NCBI RefSeq assembly: GCF_016019885.1
Contig: NZ_JAEANY010000001.1
Span: 744,001 to 808,000, forward strand
Reading direction: 5' to 3'
Length of the DNA stretch: 64,000 nucleotides
From: Aurantiacibacter sediminis
GTDB lineage: Bacteria; Pseudomonadota; Alphaproteobacteria; Sphingomonadales; Sphingomonadaceae
Each line of letters begins with the position of its first letter. Within the stretch, counting starts at the first letter, position 1. Positions 33,878-43,921 of the stretch are shown one piece after another. The position numbers were made by a program, and so were the translations under genes. Below the pieces are notes generated by a model. That model did no database searches. It was not told the origin of the DNA and saw nothing but the letters and a program-made list of their open reading frames with translations.

Positions 33878-35959
33878 ATGAAACGCCTGCTGCTCACCAG
33901 CTCCGCCGCCATGCTGACTGCCCTTCCGGCGTCGGCGCAGGACCATGCGCAAGAGCGCGATGATCCGTGTCGCTTTACTCCGGGAGAGAGAGCTAATCTC
34001 CAAAACTGCGAACCCGTCAGCGTTACGGACACGACAATCGTGGTCCTCGGCGAAGGCTTGCCGGAGACGCCAGCCGCACCTGCATATTCGACCATTACGA
34101 TAGATCGCGACGCGCTCATCTCGACAGGCAGTGGGCGCCTTGAAGACGCGCTGTCCAATGTCGCGGGCTTCCAGCAATTCCGCCGGTCGGACAGCCGCGC
34201 CGCCAATCCCAGCGCACAGGGCGCGACGCTTCGCGCGCTTGGCGGTAATGCCACAAGCCGCGCGCTCATCCTGCTCGACGGCGTTCCGATTTCCGATCCC
34301 TTCTTCGGCTATATTCCATTCAGCTCGATCGGCCCTGAACAGCTCAGCTCAGTGCGTGTCACGCGCGGCGGCGGTTCCGGCCCGTTCGGCGCGGGTGCAC
34401 TTGCAGGCACGATTCGCTTGCAGAGCGCGGGGGCAGATGCGCTTGGCCTGTTCAATGTAAGCGCGCTGGTCAATCATCGGGGCGACACTGAGTTATCTGC
34501 GAGCCTGGCGCCGGAAGTCGGCGATGGGTTTGCGGTGATCAACGGGCGCTGGGATCGCGGCGATGGCTTCTTCACTACGCCTGAAGACCAACGTGTTCCG
34601 GCATCGAGCAGGGCCAATTTCGATTCCTGGTCGCTTGGCGGGCGTATCGTGCAGCCACTGGGTGATAACCTCGAGGTGCAGGCCCGCGTGCTGGCATTCG
34701 AGGACAATCGCACGCTGCGCTTTGAAGGTGCGGACAATTCTTCGGAGGGGCAGGACATCGCCCTGCGGTTGGTCAGCCGGGGCGATTGGGAAGTCGATGT
34801 GCTTGGCTATGCGCAATGGCGCAATTTCACCAATGTCGTTATCTCGTCGACGCGTTTTGTGCGCGTGCTCGACCAGAAAGACACGCCCGCGACGGGCCTA
34901 GGCGGCAGGATTGAAATTCGACCCCCAGTGGGCGGCGGACACACGTTGCGCTTCGGAGCCGACTATCGCCGCAGCGATGGTGAACTCTTCGAAGATTCCT
35001 TCTCCGCGTTTACCGGTGCATTGCGCGAAAACCGCTTTGCTGGCGGCGTAAACACCGATCTGGGGTTGTTCGTCGAGGATGACTGGGAAATCGGCGATCT
35101 TCTCCTGACAGGCGGCGTGCGCGCAGATCGATACACAATCAATGATGGCTTCTACCGCGCGATTGCGGCGGACGGGACAGTGGTGCGCGATGATGTATTT
35201 GCCGATCGGGCGGACTGGGAAGTCACCTGGCGTGCCGGCGCGCTTTATCCGCTGAGCGATGCGGTTGAAGTGCGCGGGGCCGTTTATTCAGGTTTCCGCC
35301 TGCCCACTCTCAACGAACTCTATAGGCCTTTTGTTGTGTTTCCCGTGGTCACGCAGGCGAATGAGAATCTTGAGCCGGAGCGGCTCGAGGGCTGGGAGTT
35401 GGGCGTTGACATCTTCCCGGCTGCGGGCGCCGCACTATCGGCCACTTTCTTCGATAATCAGGTGGAAGGCGCAATTGCCAATGTCACGCTGGAGCCGAAT
35501 TTGCGCCAGCGCCGCAATCTCGATGCGATAGACGCTCAAGGTCTGGAATTCGCGGCAAGTATCGAGCGCGGACCTTTCAGCTTAAACGGCACACTGGTCT
35601 ACACCGATGCGGAAGTTGTCGGCACGGGCTCGGCAGCAAATCTCGACGGCAACCGCCCGCCGCAAACGCCCGAATTCTCAGCCAGCGTCACGGCGGCCTA
35701 TGCCTTTATGGATGACGGCCGGATTTCCGCCACTCTGCGCCATGTCGGATCGCAATTCGAAGGCGATCAGGAAAACGATGTGCTGCCCGCCGCGACCCCG
35801 ATCGACCTGTTTGCGCAGGTGCCTATCGTGGATCGGCTGTCCTTCACGGCCCGCGCAGAAAACTTGCTTGATGAGGGAATCGTCACCCGCAACCAAGGCG
35901 ACAGCATCGATCTCGGCATTCCGCGCACAGTGTGGGTCGGGCTGCGCTGGGGCTTTTAG
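33878..35959 (+). CDS. TonB-dependent receptor
   Basis: 693 residues. The signal peptide ends at about ALPASAQ. The plug domain runs from about residue 60 to 185: RLEDALSNVAGFQQFRRSDS, NPSAQGATLRALGGNATSRALILLDG, and VTRGGGSGPFGAGALAGTIRL. A 22-strand-type beta barrel follows, ending in the aromatic residue of VWVGLRWGF, as needed for BAM recognition. The length and plug resemble vitamin or siderophore receptors (BtuB/FepA-like), but no ligand can be named and no riboswitch or Fur box is visible upstream. It converges on ppx with 6 bases between stops. Confidence 0.9.
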   Translation: MKRLLLTSSAAMLTALPASAQDHAQERDDPCRFTPGERANLQNCEPVSVTDTTIVVLGEGLPETPAAPAYSTITIDRDALISTGSGRLEDALSNVAGFQQFRRSDSRAANPSAQGATLRALGGNATSRALILLDGVPISDPFFGYIPFSSIGPEQLSSVRVTRGGGSGPFGAGALAGTIRLQSAGADALGLFNVSALVNHRGDTELSASLAPEVGDGFAVINGRWDRGDGFFTTPEDQRVPASSRANFDSWSLGGRIVQPLGDNLEVQARVLAFEDNRTLRFEGADNSSEGQDIALRLVSRGDWEVDVLGYAQWRNFTNVVISSTRFVRVLDQKDTPATGLGGRIEIRPPVGGGHTLRFGADYRRSDGELFEDSFSAFTGALRENRFAGGVNTDLGLFVEDDWEIGDLLLTGGVRADRYTINDGFYRAIAADGTVVRDDVFADRADWEVTWRAGALYPLSDAVEVRGAVYSGFRLPTLNELYRPFVVFPVVTQANENLEPERLEGWELGVDIFPAAGAALSATFFDNQVEGAIANVTLEPNLRQRRNLDAIDAQGLEFAASIERGPFSLNGTLVYTDAEVVGTGSAANLDGNRPPQTPEFSASVTAAYAFMDDGRISATLRHVGSQFEGDQENDVLPAATPIDLFAQVPIVDRLSFTARAENLLDEGIVTRNQGDSIDLGIPRTVWVGLRWGF

Positions 35960-35977
35960 GCTGAGCTAGCTCAAGCC
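35959..35977. terminator. Possible bidirectional hairpin between TonB receptor and ppx
   Basis: GGCT and AAGCC flank the perfect palindrome GAGCTAGCTC at the junction of two convergent genes. There is only a short T-run on the ppx side. Confidence 0.4.
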
Positions 35978-37462
35978 CACTGTCATGCGATGATCGAGTT
36001 CCAGCCACTCGGCCAGATTGGCGAGCTCCGATTCCACAGTATCGGCCATCAGATAGGCGCGGCTTTCATCGAAACGCAGAACGAGCGTATCGTCTTCCCG
36101 CCGCAATGCGCTGCCGGTGAGTGAAATGCGCGTGCCGGCACCGATCTTGCGACAGAGGCGATTGGCGAGGCCCCAAGCGGAGGCGCGATGGAGCTGCTTT
36201 TCGCTCGCCATCCGTGTGTACTCGTCCACGATCTTAGGCGAGCCGCAGCTTGCGCGCAGGCACTGGGCGATCATGGCACGGCCCGTATGGTCGAGCCCCA
36301 GCCAGCGTTTCTCAAGCGCCCAATCCACCGAATGGGCGAGGCGCAGGTTCGGCTCGATCCGCGCCGCGGCCTGTGTGAGCAAAGTCGCAGCCAAGCGGAT
36401 CCGCTCGCTGCCGCGGTTGCGTCCGTCGACAGCTTCTGCGGTCCAGGCTGCAGTGAGGGTGGCATTGGTTATATCCGCTCCGCGCGGAGTGGTGAAATGC
36501 GTGACAGCCGACAGCAGCGGATCCTGCTTGCGGGCGACCGTGCTCAACTGTTCGAACAGCAAACCTTCGCGAATGCCCCAGGCGGAAATGACCAGTGCCT
36601 CCGGCTGCAGTTCTGCAATGATGACGCGCAGCATGGCGGCAGCATCGGGCAAACCGGAAGCGCGGCTGGACGAAATGCCGGAAATGGATGTGAGGTCATC
36701 GGGATTGGCTTCTGACAATTCGGCGGCAGTCGCATCCGCCTCTTGCGGAGACATGCAGAACGCCTGCGGATCGGTCAGCGGGTAATCCTGCTTGTGCATG
36801 GCGTAGCTCGCGAGCGCGCGCCACGTTCCTCCGACGAGGTAGAGATTGCCGTCCTGCTCTTTCGCCCACTTGGCATCGGCAAGATGCGCTGTGATTGCTT
36901 CATCGAAGCTGGCACCGCCGTCGGCCCTCAGCGCGGGCAGACGCAAAGTGCCGAGCGGTAGGCTGATGCCATCGTGACAGGCAGCGTCTTCAACCGCGAC
37001 AAGTTCAAGACTGCCGCCGCCCATGTCGGCCACAATTCCGCGAGCGCCCGGGAACGCGCCAATAACACCAAAGGCAGAGGTCGTCGCTTCTTCCACGCCG
37101 GACAGGACGCGGGGATGAATGCCGAGCGCGCGGACTTTCGCGATAAACTCCGGGCCATTCTCGGCTTCGCGCGCGGCGGCAGTTGCCACAGCCGCCACAT
37201 CCGTGACGCCCAGATCGTCGATTATGGCGGCGAAGCGTTCGAGACCAGATAGCGCCAGATCCTCCGCTTCTTGCGGTATTAGACCAGTGGCGGTCAGATC
37301 ACGGCCAAGCCGCGCGGTGACTTTTTCATTAAGCCAGACATTGGAGGCACGCGGCGGGCCGGAATAGATGACAAGCCGTACGGTATTGGAACCGATGTCG
37401 ATCACGGCCCGGTCTGGCCGCTCAATCATCACTTTGCCCCGCTTCGCCGCTACGCCGTTCAT
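35966..37462 (-). CDS. ppx: Exopolyphosphatase (Ppx/GppA family)
   Basis: 498 residues of the ASKHA fold. Phosphate loop 1 reads AVIDIGSNTVRLVIYSG (about residues 19-35) and the second loop GIVADMGGGSLELVAV (about residue 145). A C-terminal helical domain with HD-like features follows (LAHSVDWALEKRWLGLDHTGRAMIAQCL). Ppx removes terminal phosphate from polyphosphate, and some members act on pppGpp. Its start overlaps the ppk1 stop by 4 bases, so synthesis and breakdown enzymes are translationally coupled. The two genes lie downstream of, and in the same direction as, the virB cluster. Confidence 0.93.
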   Translation of the reverse strand: MNGVAAKRGKVMIERPDRAVIDIGSNTVRLVIYSGPPRASNVWLNEKVTARLGRDLTATGLIPQEAEDLALSGLERFAAIIDDLGVTDVAAVATAAAREAENGPEFIAKVRALGIHPRVLSGVEEATTSAFGVIGAFPGARGIVADMGGGSLELVAVEDAACHDGISLPLGTLRLPALRADGGASFDEAITAHLADAKWAKEQDGNLYLVGGTWRALASYAMHKQDYPLTDPQAFCMSPQEADATAAELSEANPDDLTSISGISSSRASGLPDAAAMLRVIIAELQPEALVISAWGIREGLLFEQLSTVARKQDPLLSAVTHFTTPRGADITNATLTAAWTAEAVDGRNRGSERIRLAATLLTQAAARIEPNLRLAHSVDWALEKRWLGLDHTGRAMIAQCLRASCGSPKIVDEYTRMASEKQLHRASAWGLANRLCRKIGAGTRISLTGSALRREDDTLVLRFDESRAYLMADTVESELANLAEWLELDHRMTVGLS

Positions 37463-39642
37463 TGTGTCTCTTTGCGCAGAGTGAGCTTGGGTACGCCGCC
37501 CTGTTTCAGGGCTTCGCCGCGCCCGCTTAAGGATGGGTTGGTCATGAAGTATTCGTGGCAGTTGAAGCCCTCTGTATCGTGCTCCACCCGCTCGTAATCC
37601 CCCGTCTCACCATCGAGGAGCCAGCTTTGCTGGGTATCGAGCAAATTGGCGAGCAGCACCTGGTCGAGGACCTGATCGTGTACGGTGGGATTGATGATTG
37701 GCACAAGGGCTTCAACCCGTCGATGCAGATTGCGTTCCATCAGGTCCGCGCTGGAAATGAACACCTTGGCCTTGTCACCCGGCATCGGCTCGCCATTGCC
37801 GAAGGCGTATATACGGCTGTGTTCAAGGAAACGGCCGATAATGGATTTGACCGAGATATTCTCGGAAAGGCCGGGTACGCCCGGGCGCAGGCAACAGATT
37901 CCGCGCACAATCAGCACCACATCGACGCCCGCCTGGCTCGCTTCATAAAGCTTGTCGATCATCGCCTGTTCGGTGAGCGAATTCATCTTCATCCAGATGG
38001 TCGCAGGTCTGCCTTCGCGCGCCAGGGCGATCTCATTGTCGATATTCGCCATTATCGTATCGTCCAGCGTCAGTGGACTGATTGCGAGGCGCTCCATCCT
38101 TTGCGGTTCGACATAGCCGGTGACGAAATTGAAAAGTTTCGCCGCATCCCGGCTGAGCGCGGGATCAGCGGTGAAATAGGACAGATCGGTGTAAATGCGC
38201 GCGGTGACAGGGTGATAATTGCCGGTGCCGAAATGGCAGTAGGTGCGGACGCCTTCGTCTTCCTTGCGCACCACCATGCTTACTTTGGCGTGGGTCTTCA
38301 TGTCGATGAAACCGTAGATGACCTGAACGCCGGCACGTTCCAGCTCGCCTGCCCATTTGAGGTTTTGCTCCTCATCGAAACGGGCTTTCAGTTCGACCAC
38401 GGCGGTGACGGATTTGCCGGCCTCCGCGGCTTCGATCAGCGCGTTGATCAGGGTCGGCTGGTTGCCTGCGCGATACAGCGTCTGCTTGATCGAGACCACT
38501 TTGGGATCGGCAGCTGCCTGACGCAGGAAATCGACCACCACTTCGAAACTTTCATAGGGGTGGTGGATGATGATGTCTTTCGCTCCGATAGCGGCGAACA
38601 GGTCTCCGTCATGTTGCAGCACGCGTTCTGGATAGCGCGGCGAATAACTGGGGAACTTAAGATCAGGCCGCTCTTCCTCGACCACCTCGGACAGGCCGGA
38701 AATGCCCAGCATGCCTTCGGTGGTGGCAATGGCCGCTTGGCTCAAGCCAAGCTTCTCGCGCAGCAATTCCTCGGCTTCGGGATCGAAGCTCTCATCGATT
38801 TCAAGCATGATGACCTGCCCGCGGCGGCGGCGCTGGATGGCGCTGCGGAACAGGCGCACCAGATCCTCGGCATCTTCCTCGATTTCGATGTCGCTATCCC
38901 GCAGCACGCGGAACACACCGTCGCCTAGCACTTCGAAACCGGGGAACAGTAAATCGGCGTAGCGGCAGACGAGCCGCTCTATGGCTACGTAAATCGCTTC
39001 ATCGCCCGGTATGCGGATGAAGCGGGGCAGGGCGCTGGGGATCAGCACCATTTCGATGAGCTTGCTGCCGGTGCCCTGGCGCTTCAGATTGAATAGTGCG
39101 CCGATTCCGCCATTCGCCACGAAAGGGAAGGGATGCGCCGGATCGAGCGCCTGCGGCGTGATGACCGGCATGATGTGATCGAGGAAATAGGCGCGCAGCC
39201 AGCTTTCCGCTTCATCGTCGATCCGGTCTTCGCCGGTAATATGGATGCCTTCTTCTTCAAGCAGCGGCCTCAGGGTCGCGAGAGCTTGTTGCTGCGCCTG
39301 CTCCAGCTCATCCACCCGCGAATTGATGGCGCTCAATTGCTGGCGCGGCGTGCGGCCATCGATGCTGGTCTCCGAAACGCCGCTGCGCACCTGACCAATC
39401 AGGCCGGCAACGCGGATCATCATGAATTCATCGAGATTGCTGCCGGAAATCGACAGGAAGCGCAGCCGTTCCAGCAGCGGGTAGGCTTCGTTATTGGCTT
39501 CTTCGAGCACGCGATCGTTGAACGCGAGCCATGACAATTCGCGATTGAAATAGCGATCTTCCGCGCTCATCGGCGCGCCGATTGTCTCGCCATCATTGGC
39601 AGCGGTGGGGGGCAGGTTCGGATCGCTCGCCATGCGTGTCAT
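37459..39642 (-). CDS. ppk1: Polyphosphate kinase 1
   Basis: 727 residues, all four PPK1 domains. The N-terminal helical domain has YFNRELSWLAFNDRVLEEA and ISGSNLDEFMMIRVAGL, the head domain follows, and the catalytic C1/C2 domains contain RTYCHFGTGNYHPVTARIYTDLSYFT with the phospho-accepting His near residue 468. KARFDEEQNLKWAGELERAGVQVIYG and VKSIIGRFLEHSRIY are further hallmarks. It makes polyphosphate from ATP, reversibly. ATG 39642 is called; a second ATG three codons on (39633) is equally possible. virB11 ends 58 bases upstream on the same strand and no terminator lies between, so read-through from the virB operon is plausible. Confidence 0.95.
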   Translation of the reverse strand: MTRMASDPNLPPTAANDGETIGAPMSAEDRYFNRELSWLAFNDRVLEEANNEAYPLLERLRFLSISGSNLDEFMMIRVAGLIGQVRSGVSETSIDGRTPRQQLSAINSRVDELEQAQQQALATLRPLLEEEGIHITGEDRIDDEAESWLRAYFLDHIMPVITPQALDPAHPFPFVANGGIGALFNLKRQGTGSKLIEMVLIPSALPRFIRIPGDEAIYVAIERLVCRYADLLFPGFEVLGDGVFRVLRDSDIEIEEDAEDLVRLFRSAIQRRRRGQVIMLEIDESFDPEAEELLREKLGLSQAAIATTEGMLGISGLSEVVEEERPDLKFPSYSPRYPERVLQHDGDLFAAIGAKDIIIHHPYESFEVVVDFLRQAAADPKVVSIKQTLYRAGNQPTLINALIEAAEAGKSVTAVVELKARFDEEQNLKWAGELERAGVQVIYGFIDMKTHAKVSMVVRKEDEGVRTYCHFGTGNYHPVTARIYTDLSYFTADPALSRDAAKLFNFVTGYVEPQRMERLAISPLTLDDTIMANIDNEIALAREGRPATIWMKMNSLTEQAMIDKLYEASQAGVDVVLIVRGICCLRPGVPGLSENISVKSIIGRFLEHSRIYAFGNGEPMPGDKAKVFISSADLMERNLHRRVEALVPIINPTVHDQVLDQVLLANLLDTQQSWLLDGETGDYERVEHDTEGFNCHEYFMTNPSLSGRGEALKQGGVPKLTLRKETQ

Positions 39643-39700
39643 GTGGCGCGTCTATCGCCGCTACGCAAGACAGCAGCGCGCCGAGTCACATTTCGCCGCG

Positions 39701-40735
39701 TCAGGCCCAGCTGTCCGCCAATTTGTGCGCTTCGGCAATCGCACTGATCCCGCGTTTGCCATTGGTGCGATCAAGCTGCACGATCACATCGATGACACTC
39801 GCGGCGTAGGCGATCGTGTCCGAGCGGGTGAGGCCGATGCCGGTCTGCATGACCATCAGGCTTAACTGCTCCAGTGCGCCGCGCAGGGAGTTCGCGTGAA
39901 TAGTCGAGAAGCTGCCCGGGTGGCCGGTGTTGATGGCTCGCAGGAAGCTGACGCTTTCTGCACCGCGCAGCTCGCCTAATACGATCCGGTCAGGCCGCAA
40001 GCGCAGGGCCGATTGCAACAGCTCATTAGCCGTGACTTTCGCTTCGCCAAGCTCGCCTTTGACGGCCACCAGGCCAACACCATTGGCACCCGGTATTTTG
40101 AGTTCAGGCGTATCCTCCACCAGCACGACGCGCTCGTCGCGGGGAATTTCAGCCAGCATGGCGTTGAGGAAGGTTGTCTTGCCGGTGCTGGTGCCGCCCG
40201 AAATCAGGATCGTCTTGCGCGCCTTGATGGCAGCGCGGAGGAAAGCGATCGGCTCGGCCTGGGCATCGGGCAGTTCTGGCTGCTGGGGCGGTGCGAGCGC
40301 GCCTGCGTCATAAGCGTCCAATGTCAGGTCGAGCCTGCGGTGACGCCGGATAGCCATGGCCCAATGCTTGCGCGTGGCAGGCGGCCCGCAAAACTGGATG
40401 CGCGCGCCATCCGGCAGCGTCGCGCCGAGCAGGGGATGCTCGCGGTTGATACCTTGGTGGCTGATCCGCGCGACCTGCTCGGCGAGGCGCTGCACCAGCT
40501 TGTCGTCAATCGCGGCAAGCTCAATTCCCTGCATCGGACCCGGCACAGCGGCGTCCTCCACCCACATCTCGCCCGGCTTGTTGACGAGAATTTCGGTGAC
40601 CGTGTCTCGCTCCAGCCATTGGCGAAACGGCGCGAGATATGCATCGAGATAGACCGAGCCGCCCGCAGCGAGCGGCTTGTCGGAAACCGGCGTAACGCCC
40701 GCCTCCTGGCCCAGATCGTAGACTTCTGCGCTCAT
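39701..40735 (-). CDS. virB11: P-type DNA transfer ATPase VirB11
   Basis: 344 residues. This hexameric ATPase powers type IV secretion. The Walker A loop ISGGTSTGKTTFLNAML is near residue 175, the Asp box VVLVEDTPELKIPGANGVG follows, then Walker B in RIVLGELRGAESVSFLRAINTGHPGSFSTIHANS with the His box. The N-terminal domain begins YLDAYLAPFRQWLERDTVTEILVNKPGEMWV. ATG 40735 is chosen; a TTG at 40753 overlapping virB10 is possible. It is the last vir gene; ppk1 follows after 58 bases. Confidence 0.94.
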   Translation of the reverse strand: MSAEVYDLGQEAGVTPVSDKPLAAGGSVYLDAYLAPFRQWLERDTVTEILVNKPGEMWVEDAAVPGPMQGIELAAIDDKLVQRLAEQVARISHQGINREHPLLGATLPDGARIQFCGPPATRKHWAMAIRRHRRLDLTLDAYDAGALAPPQQPELPDAQAEPIAFLRAAIKARKTILISGGTSTGKTTFLNAMLAEIPRDERVVLVEDTPELKIPGANGVGLVAVKGELGEAKVTANELLQSALRLRPDRIVLGELRGAESVSFLRAINTGHPGSFSTIHANSLRGALEQLSLMVMQTGIGLTRSDTIAYAASVIDVIVQLDRTNGKRGISAIAEAHKLADSWA

Positions 40736-40749
40736 CGTTGTCTCGATCC

Positions 40750-41901
40750 TCAACGAACCGCCGGCGCGCTGCCGAAATCAAGATCACGCGCGGTGTAAAC
40801 GCGGATCGGCTCACCCATGCGCACCCGGATGGTCGGCGGGCGCTGGCCGTCCTGCTGCAAAGCGGTGCTGGCCGCGCTCTGGCCGCCGCCGAGCACAACC
40901 GAGGCACCGCCACTAGCTACGGTGGTCAGCCCGCCAATGACCGACAGCAACATGGCCGAGCCAAAGCGGCTGAAGAAGTGGTTGTCGACATCGCCCTGCA
41001 GACCTGCAGTGCCATCGAACGCGGTCGCCGGGCTACGCAGCTGCACCGACACGCCATCGGGGCGGATCACCCGCTCCCAGATCACGTAAGCGCGGCGCTG
41101 GCCTGCCTGCAGGCCGGACTGGTATTGGCCGACGAGGCGGCTTGAGCGCGGGATCAGTACGCGTGCGCCGTCATGGCTGCGCACGTCCTGGCTCACCACC
41201 GCGCGAACATATCCCGGCACGTCTGTATTGATCGCGGTTTCGAGGATCGCGGGGATCATCGTTCCCTGCGTCACCGTGGTGGCCGGATTGAAATCCTGTG
41301 TCGCGCTTGCCGGTCCGCCACCGACCCCTCCGATGCGTGCGGCAAATTCACCCGCGCCGCCTGCGCCCGGAACGGTGCCGGTGTCAGATGCGGGAGGCAC
41401 CGCCGCGCCTGTAGCTGTGGCAGCGCCGCTCGCCGTGGGAGCTGCGGTTCCGTCGAAAACCAGTGCGGGGGAATTGTAGGGATTGCCAGCAGGAGCAGGT
41501 GATCGCGCCACTCCCACACCGGGCGCGGGCGCCAGAACGGCGCCTTGGGCAGCGACTGGCGCTGGCACTTCAGCCGAAACAGCATTGGCGCTCGGCAAGC
41601 CGTCGGCTGGCGATACGCCGACCGCTACTGGCGGCGGCGCTGCAACGCCCGCTTCCTCTGCGGTCTGCGCATTCTGGTCTTCAAGGCGGCTTGAACTCAA
41701 GCCCCAAAGGACAGCCGCGCCCAAAATTCCGACAAAGCCGATACCCGCTGCCAGACCCAGCGCATCCGAGCGCGGGTTGCGATTGGCGACAACGGGATAA
41801 CCCGTCCGGCTCGCCAGATCGATGACTGCGGTGTCCATCGCTTCGCGCGGATCGGTGTCGGCTCCGGTTCCTTTTTCAGGCATTCGCATGGCGAGTTTCA
41901 T
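40750..41901 (-). CDS. virB10: Type IV secretion system channel protein VirB10
   Basis: 383 residues. A short cytoplasmic N-terminus is followed by one membrane helix (GLAAGIGFVGILGAAVLWGL, about residues 45-64) and a long Ala/Pro/Gly-rich periplasmic linker. The C-terminal TrbI/VirB10 barrel shows TMIPAILETAINTDVPGYVRAVVSQDVRSHDG, RVLIPRSSRLVGQYQSG and GDVDNHFFSRFGSAMLLSV. VirB10 spans both membranes and gates the outer-membrane core complex with VirB7/VirB9. ATG 41901 has AAGGGA about 9 bases upstream; the virB9 stop lies 15 bases before it. Confidence 0.92.
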   Translation of the reverse strand: MKLAMRMPEKGTGADTDPREAMDTAVIDLASRTGYPVVANRNPRSDALGLAAGIGFVGILGAAVLWGLSSSRLEDQNAQTAEEAGVAAPPPVAVGVSPADGLPSANAVSAEVPAPVAAQGAVLAPAPGVGVARSPAPAGNPYNSPALVFDGTAAPTASGAATATGAAVPPASDTGTVPGAGGAGEFAARIGGVGGGPASATQDFNPATTVTQGTMIPAILETAINTDVPGYVRAVVSQDVRSHDGARVLIPRSSRLVGQYQSGLQAGQRRAYVIWERVIRPDGVSVQLRSPATAFDGTAGLQGDVDNHFFSRFGSAMLLSVIGGLTTVASGGASVVLGGGQSAASTALQQDGQRPPTIRVRMGEPIRVYTARDLDFGSAPAVR

Positions 41902-41915
41902 GGCGTCATTTCCCT

Positions 41916-42716
41916 TCAATCCCGATCCGCATCGGCGCGTGCGGTGCCGTCCGCGAGGAAAGCACCCGCAATGCCGAAATTGACAAGGCGCGCTTCGTCA
42001 TCACCTGATCGCAGGATTATTTCGCCAGGCACCAGGTCGAGCACGATCGTGTCTCCGCGCACGGCGTAATTGACGGGGCCTTCGTTTCCGTCCCGATCCA
42101 TCAGCAGAATTGCGGGCAACGCGCGGTCTTCCGGCCAGTTCAAGAAGGTGGCGCGGCCATTGTCGTAAATTTCTTCAGGGACAAGCGCGGCAGTGCCGGT
42201 GCTCGACCACTGGAAGTTGAGGTCAGCCGGATCCAGTACAGCGAGATCGTCATTGGCAGCAGCCATTTCGAGAGAATTGGCTTCTGGGAGCGGCGTCATC
42301 GCCATGCCCGTCTCGTCGTCGGGCACCAATTCCTCAGGATAGGTAAAAGTGAGGATGTAGAGCGGCGTGCGATTGCCCGGATTGGCGACCAGATCGAACA
42401 AATAGGTGTGGCGATTGGTCACCACCGTCATATTGGTCGCGGCGCGCGGTTCCAGCGGTTTGACGAACAGCAAATTGGCGCTGCGGCTGGGCGTCACCTG
42501 CCATGTCGCGGAATTGCCGACCGCAACATTTTCGATCCGCTCGCCTTCGCCGAACTGGATCGTCGTCTGCACATTGGTGCGGCCTTCGATGCGCACGACC
42601 TGCGTCGGATCGTAAAGCCGCTCCAACAGGCGCGGATCCTGCGCATGGGCGGCAGGCGCCGCGAGGGTGGTGAAGGCCAGAGCTGCTGCAATGCTGCAAG
42701 ACAGGGCGCGTAACAT
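41916..42716 (-). CDS. virB9: Type IV secretion system protein VirB9
   Basis: 266 residues. The signal peptide ends at about APAAHA. The N-terminal domain has QVVRIEGRTNVQTTIQFGEGERIENVAVGNSATWQVTPS and NLLFVKPLEPRAATNMTVVTNRHTYLFDL, typical VirB9/TrbG strands. The C-terminal domain contains FNFQWSSTG-like DLNFQWSSTGTAALVPEEIYDNG and FLNWPEDRALPAILLMDRDG. It forms the outer-membrane core with VirB7 and VirB10. No VirB7-like lipoprotein gene is adjacent. Its ATG overlaps the virB6 stop by one base (TGATG). Confidence 0.92.
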   Translation of the reverse strand: MLRALSCSIAAALAFTTLAAPAAHAQDPRLLERLYDPTQVVRIEGRTNVQTTIQFGEGERIENVAVGNSATWQVTPSRSANLLFVKPLEPRAATNMTVVTNRHTYLFDLVANPGNRTPLYILTFTYPEELVPDDETGMAMTPLPEANSLEMAAANDDLAVLDPADLNFQWSSTGTAALVPEEIYDNGRATFLNWPEDRALPAILLMDRDGNEGPVNYAVRGDTIVLDLVPGEIILRSGDDEARLVNFGIAGAFLADGTARADADRD

Positions 42717-43921
42717 CAGATTTTCTCCGTGGAGCGATTGGGCGCGGATTTGAAGCGGCTGCCGATGCCGCGGGCGCGCGAAGGGGCTGAGCTGGCGGGG
42801 CCATCGCTAGAGCCGGATGGGCCGCCCGAAATGATGCGCGTTTCCCGCACGCTAGTGCTGCTTGATCCGGGATCATTGGCAGGCAGCGGAACGGTCGACG
42901 CGACACGAATGGCGCGGCGCGAAGGGGCTCCGGTATCGCCAGCGCGGTCCTGCGCCCGGGTGCTGGCAATCGCGGCAGAGATCGCCTGCGGTGTGCTCGC
43001 AGCCGCAGCAACATTCGCAGCGCGGTCGGCAACTCGCTCGGGATTGGCGAAGCCAAACACAGTCCAGCCGGACACCATGGTCGAAAGCACTTTGAGCACC
43101 ATGAACATCAGCGCCAGATGCACCGCGCCAATCATGAAGAAAGCCATGGCTGGCCGCACGTCGATTTCGCCGGGTGTGGTCGCGAGGCTGGACAGGACGG
43201 GCACCGCCAGTTCCAGCATCAGCGATCCGCCGAGCACCGCGAAGAGCGGGGCGAGCGCCATCAGAACAACGGCTTTCAGCCAACCGGTGAACAGGCCGCG
43301 CGTGCTTTCGAACAGGGCTGTCAGGATGAAAATCGGGCCGAGACCCATCAGAATAGCGAGCGCGATCTTGGTTGTCGCCAGCACGCCGACCGTGCCAAGC
43401 AGCAACATGGTTCCGCCCGACCAGAGCAGGCCCGGTGGCGAAAAGATGGAAGTGTTCGCATCCATCGCATCGCCGCCCGATGCTTCCATCAGCGCGAGCA
43501 TCACCGCATCCAGCTTGTCGGCGAAAATCGTGGTGGCGGAGCCATCGGTCCCCATCAGCGCGGTGGCGATCGAGTCCGGGCCCCATACGAACAGGTTGTA
43601 GAAGAAAATCTGGAAAATGAACCAGCTGGTGGCGAAGGTCACCACGGCAACCAGCGTCACCATTTTTGGCGTCAGCGAAGCAACGCCGATGCGGGTGCGG
43701 CCGGTGATGAGCGCATAGCCCAGCAGCGCCACGAAAATGGTCAGGACAGCGGTGAGCGTCGGGCCGAGGAAGCCGCCTTCGGTGAAGAGGTTGTTGAACG
43801 TCGCTTCGCTCATGGCATTGGCAGCGCAATCGACGCCGCGCAAAGACGCGCCGATACCGGCGCCGACCTCTTCCATCTGGCGCTGGCATGCCGCCGTCAC
43901 ACTGCCAAGGGTGGAGCTCAC
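42716..43921 (-). CDS. virB6: Type IV secretion system inner-membrane protein VirB6/TrbL
   Basis: 401 residues with about six membrane helices between residues 35 and 275. It includes the conserved central region ASGGDAMDANTSIFSPPGLLWSGGTMLLLGTVGVLATTKIALAILMGLGPIF. A polar Ala/Ser/Arg-rich C-terminal tail of about 110 residues follows. VirB6 forms part of the inner-membrane channel and contacts substrate during transfer. Translation starts at a GTG (43921) that overlaps the virB4 TGA (GTGA), so the pair is probably coupled. The next gene is virB9; virB7 and virB8, which usually lie here, are missing. Confidence 0.88.
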   Translation of the reverse strand: MSSTLGSVTAACQRQMEEVGAGIGASLRGVDCAANAMSEATFNNLFTEGGFLGPTLTAVLTIFVALLGYALITGRTRIGVASLTPKMVTLVAVVTFATSWFIFQIFFYNLFVWGPDSIATALMGTDGSATTIFADKLDAVMLALMEASGGDAMDANTSIFSPPGLLWSGGTMLLLGTVGVLATTKIALAILMGLGPIFILTALFESTRGLFTGWLKAVVLMALAPLFAVLGGSLMLELAVPVLSSLATTPGEIDVRPAMAFFMIGAVHLALMFMVLKVLSTMVSGWTVFGFANPERVADRAANVAAAASTPQAISAAIASTRAQDRAGDTGAPSRRAIRVASTVPLPANDPGSSSTSVRETRIISGGPSGSSDGPASSAPSRARGIGSRFKSAPNRSTEKI